NCBI GenBank assembly: GCA_963773155.1
Contig: CAVZAB010000013.1
Location: 99,827 to 163,826, forward strand
Direction: 5' to 3'
DNA: 64,000 bases
DNA from: CAVZAB01 sp963773155
GTDB lineage: Bacteria; Pseudomonadota; Alphaproteobacteria; Rhizobiales; Beijerinckiaceae
The position numbers were made by a program, and so were the translations under genes. Positions within the stretch are counted from its first letter, which is position 1. Each line of letters begins with the position of its first letter. Under the pieces are notes generated by a model that worked only from the letters and a program-made list of their open reading frames with translations, was not told the origin of the DNA and made no database searches. This document shows, piece by piece, positions 28,572 through 37,512 of this stretch.

Positions 28572-29711
28572 TCATTCGTCCTTGAATTCGATGTGCTTGT
28601 CGAAGCTGATCGCGCCATTGTTGTTCCGGACGATATTATAGCCGTGCAGGCCATCGCCCTTGTCGTCGAAATTATACTCGCCCTCGGCGCCCTTGTAGCC
28701 TTTGGTGGCGATCAGGGCCTGGCGGATTTTTTCCGGATCAGTCGAACCGGCCTTGTTGGTCGCGGCGCTCAGAATGTTCAACGCGTCGAAGGTCCAGGAA
28801 CCGAAATTGTCCGGCGGCGTCTTGTAGGCGTTGCGATAGGCGGTGCCGAAGGCTTTGGCTTCAGGTGACGAATCCTCGGCAAAATCGGCGACGCCATAGG
28901 TCCCATAGAGGGCAGGTCCGGCAAGCTTCACAGCGGTCGCGGCAACGACCGAGGGCGAACCGATCCAGGGAATGGTGACGCCGAGCTGGCGCAATTGCCG
29001 GGCAAAGATCGCCAGATCGTTCTCAAAGGTGAAATAAGAGCCGATCACATCGGCACCGGATTGTTTGATGGCGAGGACGACCGGGGTGAAATCCTGGCTC
29101 TGATTGGGATAGCCCTGATCGAGGACCGGGGAAACGCCGAGGCCGGCAAGTGCCTGGGTCAGAGCCTTCGAACCGCCGGTCCCGAAGGCGTCGGTGGAAT
29201 GGACGATCGCCCATTGCTTCTTGCCGAGCGTCTTGACGCCATAATCGGCGATGACCCGGCCGGAATAGCTGTCGTTGGGTCGGAAGCGGAACAAGAAGGG
29301 ATTGCCGAGCTTGGTCAATTGCGGGTCGGTCCCGCCGAACATCACCGGCTTGCCTGTCTTGAGGATGTCGGGCGCCATGGCATGGACCTGGGTCGAGCGG
29401 ATCGAGCCGAGGAAGGCGACTATGTCGGGCTGGGAGGCGAGTTTCGAGAATGCGAGGACAATCCCGGGATTGGTTGTCTGATCGTCTTCGATGACGAGTT
29501 CGACGGGCTTGCCGAGCACCCCGCCCGCGGCATTGATGGCCTCGAGAGCCAGCTTTGCGCCGTTCAGCGCGTATTTTCCCAATTCGGCGGCAGGACCAGT
29601 GACCGGAATGGTCATGCCGATTTTGGTCGTCGCACCTTCGGCGCGGGCCCATCGGCTGCCCGCCATGCCGGCCGCCAGGCCCACGGAAAACTGCCGCCGT
29701 GTCACGCGCAT
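28572..29711 (-). CDS. livK: Branched-chain-type ABC transporter substrate-binding protein (LivK family)
   Basis: This 379-residue periplasmic protein has a signal peptide with a twin-arginine-like start (VTRRQFSVGLAAGMAG) and cleavage near ARAEG. The mature part follows the type-I fold: KIGMTIPVTGPAAELGKYAL, AINAAGGVLGKPVELVIEDD, FLGSIRSTQVHAMAP and GSWTFDALNILSAA. The ligand is unknown; this family binds amino acids, amides, urea, aromatic acids and others. It leads the liv-Ldh2 operon and is divergent from the IlvD/Edd gene across a 125-base gap. Confidence 0.9.
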   Translation of the reverse strand: MRVTRRQFSVGLAAGMAGSRWARAEGATTKIGMTIPVTGPAAELGKYALNGAKLALEAINAAGGVLGKPVELVIEDDQTTNPGIVLAFSKLASQPDIVAFLGSIRSTQVHAMAPDILKTGKPVMFGGTDPQLTKLGNPFLFRFRPNDSYSGRVIADYGVKTLGKKQWAIVHSTDAFGTGGSKALTQALAGLGVSPVLDQGYPNQSQDFTPVVLAIKQSGADVIGSYFTFENDLAIFARQLRQLGVTIPWIGSPSVVAATAVKLAGPALYGTYGVADFAEDSSPEAKAFGTAYRNAYKTPPDNFGSWTFDALNILSAATNKAGSTDPEKIRQALIATKGYKGAEGEYNFDDKGDGLHGYNIVRNNNGAISFDKHIEFKDE

Positions 29712-29836
29712 GAATTCCTCCCTGGACCTGATTGATGCGGCGGCCCTTGCGCTTGATTAGATGCCGAAATGCGTTCCAATGTCCATATGGCGGGAAAGGC
29801 CGGTGCCGGCTTTGGCCTACAGGACGAGGTTCAGCC

Positions 29837-31573
29837 ATGGGTGAACGCAAACCACCACAGGGCCCGCAGGATCTGCGCTCGCACCGCTGGTTCGGGGTCG
29901 ACGATCTGCGCGCCTTCGGCCATCGCTCGCGAATCAAGCAGATGGGCTATGACCGTGCCGATTTTGCCGGCAAGCCAATCATCGGCATCATCTCGACGTG
30001 GAGCGATCTCAACCCCTGCCACGCCCATTTCAAGGCGCGGGTCGAGGACGTCAAGCGCGGCGTGCTGCAAGCAGGCGGCCTGCCGCTCGAATTCCCGGCC
30101 ATGGCGCTGGCCGAACCGTTTCTCAAGCCGACGACGATGCTCTATCGCAATCTCCTGGCAATGGAGACGGAGGAATTGATCCGCGCCAATCCGCTCGACG
30201 GAATCGTCCTGATGGGCGGTTGCGACAAAACCACGCCTGCCCTGCTGCTCGGCGCCATCAGCGCCAATGTGCCGGCCATCTTCATGCCTGCTGGGCCGAT
30301 GCTGCGCGGCAATTGGAAGGGCAAGGTTCTGGGGTCGGGAAGCGACAGCTGGAAATATTGGGACGAGAAACGGGCCGGGACGATCAGCGAGGCCGAATGG
30401 GCCGAAATTGAATCCGGCATCGCTCGCAGCTATGGCGTTTGCATGACGATGGGAACGGCGGCGACGATGACAGCGCTCGTCGACGTGCTCGGCCTGGCGC
30501 TGACCGGAGCTTCCTCGATTCCTGCCGCCGATGCCGGCCACCCGCGCATGGCGGCGGCAACCGGCCGGCGGATCACCGGGATGGTCTGGGAGGACCTGCG
30601 CCCGGCCGACATTCTGACGGCGGCCGCCTTCGACAATGCCATCGTCGTCCTGCTCGCCATGGGCGGTTCCACCAACGCCGTCATTCACCTAATCGCGCTT
30701 GCCCGACGGGCCGGCATCGGCTTGACGCTCGAACGTTTCGATGCGCTGGCAAGACAGGTTCCGGTGATCGCCAATATCCGTCCGGCCGGAGCCTTTCTGA
30801 TGGAAGATTTCTTCTATGCCGGCGGCTTGCGCGCCCTATTGGGGAGGCTCAAACCGCTGCTCGATCTCGACCAGGCAACGGTTGAAGGCCGGAGCCTCGG
30901 CGAGACGATCGCCGGCGCTGCAGTCTACGACGACGCCGTCATTCATTCGCTCGACCAGCCGGTCGCCAAGGCCAATGGTCTTGCCGTTCTCAAGGGCAAT
31001 CTGGCGCCGGACGGTGCCTTGATCAAGCCTTCGGCGGCCGACCCCAGGCTCTTGGTGCATCGCGGCCCGGCGCTGGTATTCGACAGCTACGACGAGATGG
31101 CCAAGGCCTGCACCAGCGACGATCCGGCCATCAGTCCCGATCACGTTCTGGTCCTGCGCAATGCCGGCCCGCAAGGTGGGCCCGGCATGCCGGAATGGGG
31201 CATGCTGCCGATCCCGAAGGCGCTTCTCAAAAAGGGGGTGCGCGACATGTTGCGGATTTCCGATGCACGGATGAGCGGCACCAGCTATGGCGCCTGCATC
31301 CTGCATGTCGCGCCGGAAGCCTATATCGGCGGCCCGCTCGCCTTTCTGCGCAGCGGCGACATGGTCCGGGTCGACGTCGCCAATCGCATACTCGAGGCTG
31401 AGGTGAGTGACGCGGAATTCGCCGCCCGTCGGCAGGGCTGGGTGCGACCGAAACGGCGGCTTTCCCGCGGCTATGGTGCCATGTTTGCCGATCACATCCG
31501 CCAAGCCGACCTCGGCTGCGATTTCGATTTTCTCGAATCGGGCGAACGGCTCCCCGAGCCGGAAATTCACTGA
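29837..31573 (+). CDS. IlvD/Edd family dehydratase, probably a sugar-acid (L-arabinonate-type) dehydratase
   Basis: This 578-residue Fe-S dehydratase matches the length and layout of L-arabinonate dehydratases. It begins with PQDLRSHRWFGVDDLRAFGH and has IISTWSDLNPCHAHF and LMGGCDKTTPALLLGA, with cluster-binding Cys and catalytic Lys, then YGVCMTMGTAATMTAL and the C-terminal MLRISDARMSGTSYG. ATG 29837 is used because family homology begins there. Members dehydrate L-arabinonate, D-xylonate or related acids to 2-keto-3-deoxy acids. It is divergent from the liv operon and ends 10 bases from HPr, which is convergent. The substrate is inferred. Confidence 0.85.
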   Translation: MGERKPPQGPQDLRSHRWFGVDDLRAFGHRSRIKQMGYDRADFAGKPIIGIISTWSDLNPCHAHFKARVEDVKRGVLQAGGLPLEFPAMALAEPFLKPTTMLYRNLLAMETEELIRANPLDGIVLMGGCDKTTPALLLGAISANVPAIFMPAGPMLRGNWKGKVLGSGSDSWKYWDEKRAGTISEAEWAEIESGIARSYGVCMTMGTAATMTALVDVLGLALTGASSIPAADAGHPRMAAATGRRITGMVWEDLRPADILTAAAFDNAIVVLLAMGGSTNAVIHLIALARRAGIGLTLERFDALARQVPVIANIRPAGAFLMEDFFYAGGLRALLGRLKPLLDLDQATVEGRSLGETIAGAAVYDDAVIHSLDQPVAKANGLAVLKGNLAPDGALIKPSAADPRLLVHRGPALVFDSYDEMAKACTSDDPAISPDHVLVLRNAGPQGGPGMPEWGMLPIPKALLKKGVRDMLRISDARMSGTSYGACILHVAPEAYIGGPLAFLRSGDMVRVDVANRILEAEVSDAEFAARRQGWVRPKRRLSRGYGAMFADHIRQADLGCDFDFLESGERLPEPEIH

Positions 31574-31583
31574 TCCATAATCC

Positions 31584-31922
31584 CTATTCGTCCTCGCCGA
31601 ATTTGCTCGCCAGCAGCGCCTCGATCGCGTCGAGCGCCGCATCCGCCTCGGGACCGCTGGCCGAAACGGTGATCGTGCTTCCCATGCCGGCACCGAGCGT
31701 CAATATGCCCATGATCGAAGCTCCGCCGACCGTTTCCCCGCAGCGGGTGACCTTGACGTCGGCGTCGAATGTCTCGACGCAATTGACCAGCTTGGCGGTG
31801 GCGCGGGCGTGCAGGCCTTTGCGATTGACAATGGTCAAGTTGCGGACCACGGCGCCGGGAAATTCTGGCGGTGGGGCGCAATCGTCTTCGGCCTCGTTTG
31901 ATGGCTCGACGGTCATGGTCAT
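31584..31922 (-). CDS. ptsH: HPr family phosphocarrier protein
   Basis: This 112-residue protein has the phosphorylatable His in NRKGLHARATAKLV and the regulatory Ser in GGASIMGILTLGAG, the site for HPr kinase. The N-terminus has about 25 extra residues, as in some alphaproteobacterial HPrs. Its ATG overlaps the EIIA-Man stop (ATGA at 31919-31922). With EIIA and HprK it forms the truncated regulatory phosphotransfer chain of alphaproteobacteria, which signals carbon and nitrogen state instead of importing sugar. Confidence 0.92.
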   Translation of the reverse strand: MTMTVEPSNEAEDDCAPPPEFPGAVVRNLTIVNRKGLHARATAKLVNCVETFDADVKVTRCGETVGGASIMGILTLGAGMGSTITVSASGPEADAALDAIEALLASKFGEDE

Positions 31923-32320
31923 TTCCCGATCAAGACCCGGCTCGGCACGATAATATATTTACGGCCGGCCTCCTGGGCCGAGGTGACGGCATGCTGGAGG
32001 CTGGCGGTCTCGCGTTCGGAGGCGAGCTTGATCAGCATCGGCAGGTTGATCCCGGCGACGACTTCGACATTGCCGCCATTCATGACGGATATGGCGAGAT
32101 TGGATGGGGTGCCGCCGAACATGTCGGTCAGGACGACGACGCCATTGCCACTGTCGACAATATTGATCGCAGTCAGAATGTCTTTGCGCCGCTGCTCGAT
32201 ATCGTCGTCGGCACCAATCGACACCGTCGCGACTTGTTGCTGCGGGCCGACGACATGTTCCAAGGCCGCACGAAATTCCCGTGCCAGGTGCCCATGGGTC
32301 ACCAGGACCATGCCGATCAT
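31919..32320 (-). CDS. PTS EIIA component, mannose family (regulatory)
   Basis: This 133-residue stand-alone EIIA-Man domain has the active His in MVLVTHGHLAREF, the second conserved block VVVLTDMFGGTPSNLAI and the end KYIIVPSRVLIGK. No IIB, IIC or IID genes are nearby, so it is a regulatory EIIA receiving phosphate from HPr, as is common next to hprK in alphaproteobacteria. It overlaps the HPr start and lies 149 bases downstream of hprK. Confidence 0.9.
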   Translation of the reverse strand: MIGMVLVTHGHLAREFRAALEHVVGPQQQVATVSIGADDDIEQRRKDILTAINIVDSGNGVVVLTDMFGGTPSNLAISVMNGGNVEVVAGINLPMLIKLASERETASLQHAVTSAQEAGRKYIIVPSRVLIGK

Positions 32321-32469
32321 CGGACCTTACCGTTCATGCAAGTGTTGCCGGTGGCAGCCAAACACCACGCGGCCTCTATTGTTGGGGGCGCCATTTTGTG
32401 CGATGCGGCGAAATTGGCAAGTGAAATGCGCAAAAGCTAGCCTCGCAATCGGCTTGGTCGGGCCGCACC

Positions 32470-32919
32470 TCAACCCATCCGCCGCATAAAGGCCAGGACG
32501 GCCTGGGCATTTTCCACCGGAGACTTGTCCTGGGACAGACTCAAATGCGGGCAATTGAGGCCGTTTATTGCGATTGTCAGGTCGTCAGCATCGGGCAGCC
32601 GCGGCGTTTTATCGCGACCGACCATGTCGATGACCAGCCGGACGACGGCTGCCTTTTCGTGTTCGACGCTGACAATCCCCTGCCCGCGGCGCTCGGCGCG
32701 GCCGGCAATCGCCGGGTGGGCCTTGGCGATCAGGCGGTTGTCTTTGCTGACGATTTCCACCCGGTCGTCGCCGACCAGGCGGGCGAAAAGGCCGCTGCGA
32801 CCGGCCTCCTCGATCAGCGCTAGCGACAGGCTGGATTTGCCGGCGCCGGAGGCGCCACGCACCAGCACGCCGGCCTCGCCAATCAGCACAACCGTAGCGT
32901 GTACATGCCGGCAGCTCAT
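32470..32919 (-). CDS. hprK: HPr kinase/phosphorylase, short alphaproteobacterial form
   Basis: This 149-residue protein consists only of the C-terminal catalytic domain, as usual in alphaproteobacteria. It starts MSCRHVHATVVLIGEAGVLV, has Walker A RGASGAGKSSLSLAL, and contains LVGDDRVEIV and RGQGIVSVEHE. It phosphorylates HPr on serine. ATG 32919 overlaps the stop of the chvG-type kinase (ATGA), coupling the two. This order (chvI, chvG, hprK, EIIA, HPr) is a conserved alphaproteobacterial block. Confidence 0.92.
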   Translation of the reverse strand: MSCRHVHATVVLIGEAGVLVRGASGAGKSSLSLALIEEAGRSGLFARLVGDDRVEIVSKDNRLIAKAHPAIAGRAERRGQGIVSVEHEKAAVVRLVIDMVGRDKTPRLPDADDLTIAINGLNCPHLSLSQDKSPVENAQAVLAFMRRMG

Positions 32920-34769
32920 GCTGGCCAAAGCGCGTGCGGGCGCGGCAGCCAGACAGTGAAGCGGGCGCCGAGCACGTCCGGCACCGCATTTTCAACCGGC
33001 AGAGCGTGGCCAGGCCGCTGCCCGCGGCGGTTTTCGGCCCAAATGCGCCCACCCTGGGCCTCAACGATTTGCCGCGAGATCGACAGGCCGAGCCCGGAAT
33101 TCTGGCCAAAACCCTGGGCCGGCCGATCGGTGTAAAAGCGCTCGAAAATGCGCTCGAAGGCATGTGCCGGAATGCCCGGCCCGTCATCGTCGACAAGAAT
33201 CTCGAGCCCCTCGCGCTCATTGCGCGCCTTGCTGCGCAGTAGCACGCGAACTTCGCCGCCTAGCGCCGAGAACGAGCGAGCATTGTCGATGAGGTTGTTG
33301 ATGACCTGACCGAGCCGTGATTCGTTGCCGGCGACAACGAAGGGCACTTTGCCGGGATCGAGTTGATCGGGCTTCGGCGGGACGATCTTCAGTCGGATCC
33401 GCACGCCGTCCTGGCGGTTGACTTCATTGGCAATGGAGACAACCGCATGCAGCAGGTTAACGACATTAACCGGCGCCATATCGGCGCGTGCGAGCTCCGC
33501 ATCCAACCTGGAGGCATCCGATATGTCGCTGATCAGCCGATCGAGTCGGCGGATGTCGTGCTGGATAATGGCAAACAGCCGCTCGCGCAATTCCTCCGAG
33601 CGGATCCGCGGCAGCGTTTCGACGGCACTGCGCAGCGAGGTCAACGGATTCTTCAGCTCATGGGCGACGTCGGCGGCGAAGCTCTCGATCGCCTCGATCC
33701 GGTTATAGAGTGCGCTGGTCATGTCGCGCAGGGCACCGGACAAATGACCGATTTCGTCGGACCGGCTGGTGAAATCCGGAATTTCGAGCCGAGACTTGAT
33801 GCCACGGCGGACCCGCTCGGCGGCCTCGGCGAGCTTGCGGACGGGCTCGGCGATCGTGCCGGCGAGAAACAGCGATACCAGAAACATGACGACAGCGCAG
33901 AACAAGAAGACCCGCATGATCGCCAGCCGCTCGGAGGCGATTATCTTGTCGATGTCGCCGCCCTGGGTCGATAGGAGCAGGGCGCCGCGCACCGTGCCGG
34001 TCCGTTTGACGGGGACAGCGACCGAGACAATCGTCTCGCCACGTGCGTTGACCCGCACCAGCTGATCCTTGAGCCCGTTCAGGGCACTAACCACCTCCGG
34101 ATAGGCCCTGCCATTGCCGTTCGGGTTCTCCTCGTAGCGCGGCAGGTCGGTGCGTGAAAAGCGGTGCAATACTTCGTTCCAGCTGCGCTGGATGATCGTC
34201 GGGGGGTCGGCTGGCGGCTGCGGCAGATCAGGGCCAAGAATATTGCTGCGCAGCGGCAGCGAACCAGTATCGATGAGGGCCGCGCCATAGGGATCATAAA
34301 GCCTGGCGCGGGTTCGGGTCAGCGGGACCAATTTGCTCAACACCGGGCCGATAATTTCCGGGTTGATCGAGAATTCAGTCGAATTCTCGCCGATCGTGTC
34401 GTTGGTCGATTGCTGGATCAACTTCTCGGGGTCCATGGTGATCGAATCCGTCTCGACACTGGCCGAGGCAGCGATTGCTGCGGCTATGATTTCGCCCTGC
34501 GTCACCAGGCTCTAAATCCGGGCATCGATCAAGCCCTGACGGAACTGGTTGAGATAGAGGAATCCGATCAGCAGCGCGACGAGGCCGCCAAGATTGAGGA
34601 CAACGATACGGCGGGTCAGCGAGGAGGAGAAACGGGCCGAGAGACTGCGCATCAGGCGGCGCAGCCTGGTCGACCAGCTGCGCTTGGGGCGGCGGGCGGG
34701 ACGGCTGACCGGTTCGCTTTCCGCGGTAGCCGACACTTCGCCACCGCCTCTCTGCACCTCGAGGCTCAT
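32916..34769 (-). CDS. chvG: Sensor histidine kinase ChvG/ExoS, with one in-frame TAG
   Basis: A kinase of about 617 residues. Helix 1 is at RIVVLNLGGLVALLIGFLYL, a periplasmic sensor domain follows (GPDLPQPPADPP, RTDLPRYEENPNG), helix 2 is near VFLFCAVVMFLVSLFLA, then HAMP, the H-box AADVAHELKNPLTSLRSAVE, the N-box NLIDNAR and DDDGPGIP, SGLGLSI. At 34514-34512 TAG interrupts LIDARI and SLVTQGEIIAAAIA with the frame unchanged, where relatives usually have Gln or Glu (one substitution). ChvG senses acid or envelope stress and phosphorylates ChvI. The gene is essential or important in many relatives, so error is likely. Confidence 0.9.
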
Positions 34770-34800
34770 TGCAGCATTCTAGCAAAAATTGTCGTCCACT

Positions 34801-35499
34801 TCATGCTTCTTTGAAGCGGTACCCAACCCCGTACAAGGTCTCGATCATTTCGAAATCGTCGTCGACCGCTTTGAATTTCTTGCGCAGTCGTTTGATATGG
34901 CTGTCGATTGTCCGGTCATCGACATAGACCTGGTCGTCATAAGCAGCGTCCATCAGCGCGTTGCGGCTCTTGACAACGCCGGGCCGGGTGGCGAGCGCCT
35001 GCAAGATCAGGAACTCGGTCACCGTCAGAGTGACCGGGTCGTCCTTCCAGGTGCAGGTATGCCGCTCAGGATCCATTTTCAGGTGGCCGCGCTCGAGGAT
35101 CTTGGCTTCCGATTCCTTTTGCGCCGCAGCCTCCTTGGGATTTGCCCGGCGCAGGATCGCCTTGACCCGCTCGACCAAAAGACGCTGCGAAAACGGCTTG
35201 CGTATGAAATCGTCGGCGCCCATTTTCAGGCCGAATAATTCGTCGATTTCCTCGTCTTTCGACGTCAAGAAGATCACCGGCAAGTCGGATTTCTGGCGCA
35301 ACCGGCGCAACAGTTCCATGCCGTCCATCCGCGGCATCTTAATATCGAAAATGGCGAGGTCCGGTGGACTCGTGCGCAACCCATCGAGCGCCGCCGCGCC
35401 GTCCGTATAGGTTTGGACGCGGTAACCTTCCGCCTCCAGGGACAATGACACGGAAGTCAGAATGTTGCGGTCATCGTCCACAAGAGCAATAGTCGGCAT
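34801..35499 (-). CDS. chvI: Response regulator ChvI (OmpR family)
   Basis: This 232-residue OmpR-type regulator has a receiver domain with acidic pocket ALVDDDRN, phospho-Asp in LAIFDIKMPRMDGMELL, and conserved Thr and Lys in IFLTSKDEE and IRKPFS. The winged-helix DNA-binding domain has LTVTEFLILQALATRPGVVK, DRTIDSHIKRLRKKF and ends ETLYGVGYRFKEA. ATG 35499 is used because the receiver starts there (MPTIALVDDDRN). With ChvG, encoded 31 bases downstream, it controls envelope, acid-stress and carbon-use genes in relatives. Confidence 0.95.
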   Translation of the reverse strand: MPTIALVDDDRNILTSVSLSLEAEGYRVQTYTDGAAALDGLRTSPPDLAIFDIKMPRMDGMELLRRLRQKSDLPVIFLTSKDEEIDELFGLKMGADDFIRKPFSQRLLVERVKAILRRANPKEAAAQKESEAKILERGHLKMDPERHTCTWKDDPVTLTVTEFLILQALATRPGVVKSRNALMDAAYDDQVYVDDRTIDSHIKRLRKKFKAVDDDFEMIETLYGVGYRFKEA

Positions 35500-35818
35500 G
35501 TTTCTCTCGGATCGGTTCCTGGGAGGCCACATTAGAACATATAGAGGCCGAATTGTGGCCACACAATCTTGCCGCATGCGCCCCGCCATGGACAGAAGAG
35601 GAACAAACTCGTCCGTCCCTCCGATAAATTCGCCTGATTCCGGCCAAATATCTGACCGCGGGTGATCTTTATTGCCTAGCGGCTGCGAAAACCAGCTTGG
35701 CACGATCGGCAATTGGCGAGAAATAGAGAGCCAAGCGAGCGGCGGGGGCACTGGTCGGTCATTCGGACAATCGGAGGACGGGGTTGAGATGCCCCCTGCC
35801 GACCAAAGGAGATAAATC
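35500..35818. other. Intergenic region between divergent chvI and the 142-residue protein gene
   Basis: No gene is seen in these 319 bases. The part next to 35819 holds two interleaved complementary pairs, described separately, and the ribosome-binding site AAAGGAG at 35805-35811. Promoters for both divergent genes must lie here. GTGGCCACAC near 35558 is a short partial palindrome of unknown meaning. Confidence 0.45.
35744..35805 (+). promoter_or_regulatory. Possible H-type pseudoknot in the leader of the 142-residue protein gene
   Basis: GGGGGCA (35744-35750) can pair with TGCCCCC (35790-35796), and TGGTCGG (35752-35758) with CCGACCA (35799-35805). The two 7-base-pair helices interleave, which is the order of an H-type pseudoknot, or of two mutually exclusive hairpins. 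The 3' strand of the second helix touches the AAAGGAG ribosome-binding site, so pairing could mask it. It does not obviously match a known riboswitch; chance pairing in GC-rich DNA is possible. Confidence 0.3.
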
Positions 35819-36247
35819 ATGAGTGATCAATGGCAGTATCAGATCAGAATTTACCTCAGTGACAAAATTGCACAGTTGGCGCGAGCCGAGCCGAGCAACC
35901 CAGCACTCGCCCCGCTCAGGGAAATTCTGGCCAAACATAATGCGACAATGAAATGCCACTTCGACGCGTTCGCCGAATATGTCGCCGAGGCTGAAAAACA
36001 GGGCGTCGACAAATTCCCGCTTTACCGGTGGACCAAGGTGACGATTGAGGATCCGGAAAAAAAAGCCAAGCACCTCAAGATATTTACGATCCATGTCGGC
36101 GATCATGAAGTCTACCCACAGCGGGTGGCAGAAGCGCTCGAATCGGATCTGCAACCTCTGGTTGGCAGTGGGGCGATTTCGCGCTTATCGAAGCACGATA
36201 CGAATCCCGCGAACAATCCCCAGATCCCCGAACATCTTCGCTCGTAG
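35819..36247 (+). CDS. Hypothetical protein, 142 residues
   Basis: I do not recognise this family. ATG 35819 has a good AAAGGAG seven bases upstream, and the protein is soluble and acidic-to-neutral with no signal peptide or membrane helix. It starts MSDQWQYQIRIYLSDKIAQL and has a possible helical stretch APLREILAKHNATMKCHFDAF, shown here as ending before AEYVAEAEKQGVD. A more compact part follows, YRWTKVTIEDPEKKAKHLKI and FTIHVGDHEVYP. Base and codon use match the chromosomal neighbours, so it is probably a real, resident gene. It lies between chvI and a 2OG oxygenase, a region that joins chvI directly to pckA in many relatives. Confidence 0.7.
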   Translation: MSDQWQYQIRIYLSDKIAQLARAEPSNPALAPLREILAKHNATMKCHFDAFAEYVAEAEKQGVDKFPLYRWTKVTIEDPEKKAKHLKIFTIHVGDHEVYPQRVAEALESDLQPLVGSGAISRLSKHDTNPANNPQIPEHLRS

Positions 36248-36310
36248 ATGCGCGGGTTTGCGCCAGAGCTCGCAACAATGGGCTCTTTGTTCCGATCAGC
36301 CGCCGCTTGT

Positions 36311-37015
36311 CTAGGTCCATAGCGCTCTGACTCCGAAAAAGGCGGTGTCTTTGAAGCGGCGCGCCATAGCTTGCCACCTGCTTGCTGCCGGATTTGTGCA
36401 ATAGGTCATGCTGATCACTAGGCGCCGTTCGCCGGCCAGTATGGGAACTATCCGGTGACGCACTTTGGCGCCCTCGAAGACGATCAGCGTATTGGGAGCG
36501 GTGACCACCTCGACTTCCTGCCGGTTAACCCTGGCCCTGAGCTGCGCGTGCGACAATCCGCCGGCAGCCCTTCCCTCGTTGATCACCGCGAGCAATACGG
36601 TGAAGTGCCGGCCTTTGTAGAAATTGTGATCGTAGTGCCAGCCGATATGATCGCCCGGCTTGTCATAGAACAGCACAGATAAGGAGCTTTGATCGTGGAG
36701 CGGCGTTTGTTGCACATGAACGCCGACGAGTTTTGCAATGAAGTGTTGGAATTCCGGCGAGCGATAGAGGCCCACAATGCGCGGCGCGACAGCCGCTAGC
36801 GTCGCGTAGCCAATAGTACCGCCCTTCTTATGGGTTGGAATGTAGCTGCGGTCTGGCCCGATCAAACCCGCAACGTCAGCCTTGAGACCCGCCAGGCTCG
36901 CCGCTGGCAAGACGTGGGGAATCGCCACAAGCCGTTGGTCAAAGTTTGGCAGGGTTCCGTCGATTGACGGCAGATAGACAATGCCGTGATCAGGATTTCC
37001 GGCAGCCGGGACCAT
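36311..37015 (-). CDS. 2OG-Fe(II) oxygenase family protein (prolyl-4-hydroxylase-like)
   Basis: This 234-residue protein has the iron-binding HxD motif in GWHYDHNFYKGRHFTVLLA, the distal His in EGAKVRHRIVPIL, and an Arg for 2-oxoglutarate in GERRLVISMTY. SLSVLFYDKPGDHIG before the motif fits the double-stranded beta-helix core. No signal peptide is seen, so it is cytosolic and could hydroxylate a protein or small molecule; the substrate is unknown. It is convergent with the 142-residue gene (63 bases) and divergent from pckA. Confidence 0.75.
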   Translation of the reverse strand: MVPAAGNPDHGIVYLPSIDGTLPNFDQRLVAIPHVLPAASLAGLKADVAGLIGPDRSYIPTHKKGGTIGYATLAAVAPRIVGLYRSPEFQHFIAKLVGVHVQQTPLHDQSSLSVLFYDKPGDHIGWHYDHNFYKGRHFTVLLAVINEGRAAGGLSHAQLRARVNRQEVEVVTAPNTLIVFEGAKVRHRIVPILAGERRLVISMTYCTNPAASRWQAMARRFKDTAFFGVRALWT

Positions 37016-37512
37016 AATCTCTAGCGCCTCTAATGCTTGGACACGAATAAACGGATTACATGCGCATCATGCAAAGACAAGCTAGCTACCCTGGTCACCT
37101 CCGGCGAGCTACCGGTGCCAGACTGGCGTCCTTTCCGGCCGGGAAGCGGTCGATGCGACCATGCTCGACCGTGAGGATTTGGGCGTATCGGACGATTTGG
37201 CAGCCCCGGGATGGACCGCTGCGGCGGGCCAGAGTTGCCAGCCTCAACGGCGGCCGCTCTTAGCCAGAGCCGGATCCGGCCCTTGTACGCGATCCGAGGC
37301 GGAGATCCGGGCACCGAGCCGCCCCATCTGAGCCGCTTGCCTTTTCGGGCGAAAATTGAGCGGATTTTTGTCGCCGTTGCAGGGCGGCCTGAAATGCCAA
37401 GGGTGGTGGCATTAACGCCGTGCCGGTTTTCTCGCTCGCCCGATCTTGCCTTTGCCGACGCCGGGTCCTAGCGTCCGCCCAATTTTAAAGTGCCTGGGCC
37501 TGGAGCGTGACA
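37016..37512. other. Intergenic region upstream of pckA
   Basis: These 497 bases separate the 2OG oxygenase and pckA, which are divergent. I see no gene with a family feature. Short open frames, such as one at 37211-37471, lack a ribosome-binding site and recognisable motifs. The stretch should hold the pckA promoter, which in relatives answers to ChvI and carbon source, but no box can be named. Confidence 0.45.

Noticed and set aside
7733..34514. General recoding of TAG as a sense codon
   Set aside because: Several intact, full-length genes end at TAG at the expected family end (ammonia-lyase, AraD1 protein, sugar permease), so TAG works as a stop; only two internal cases exist.
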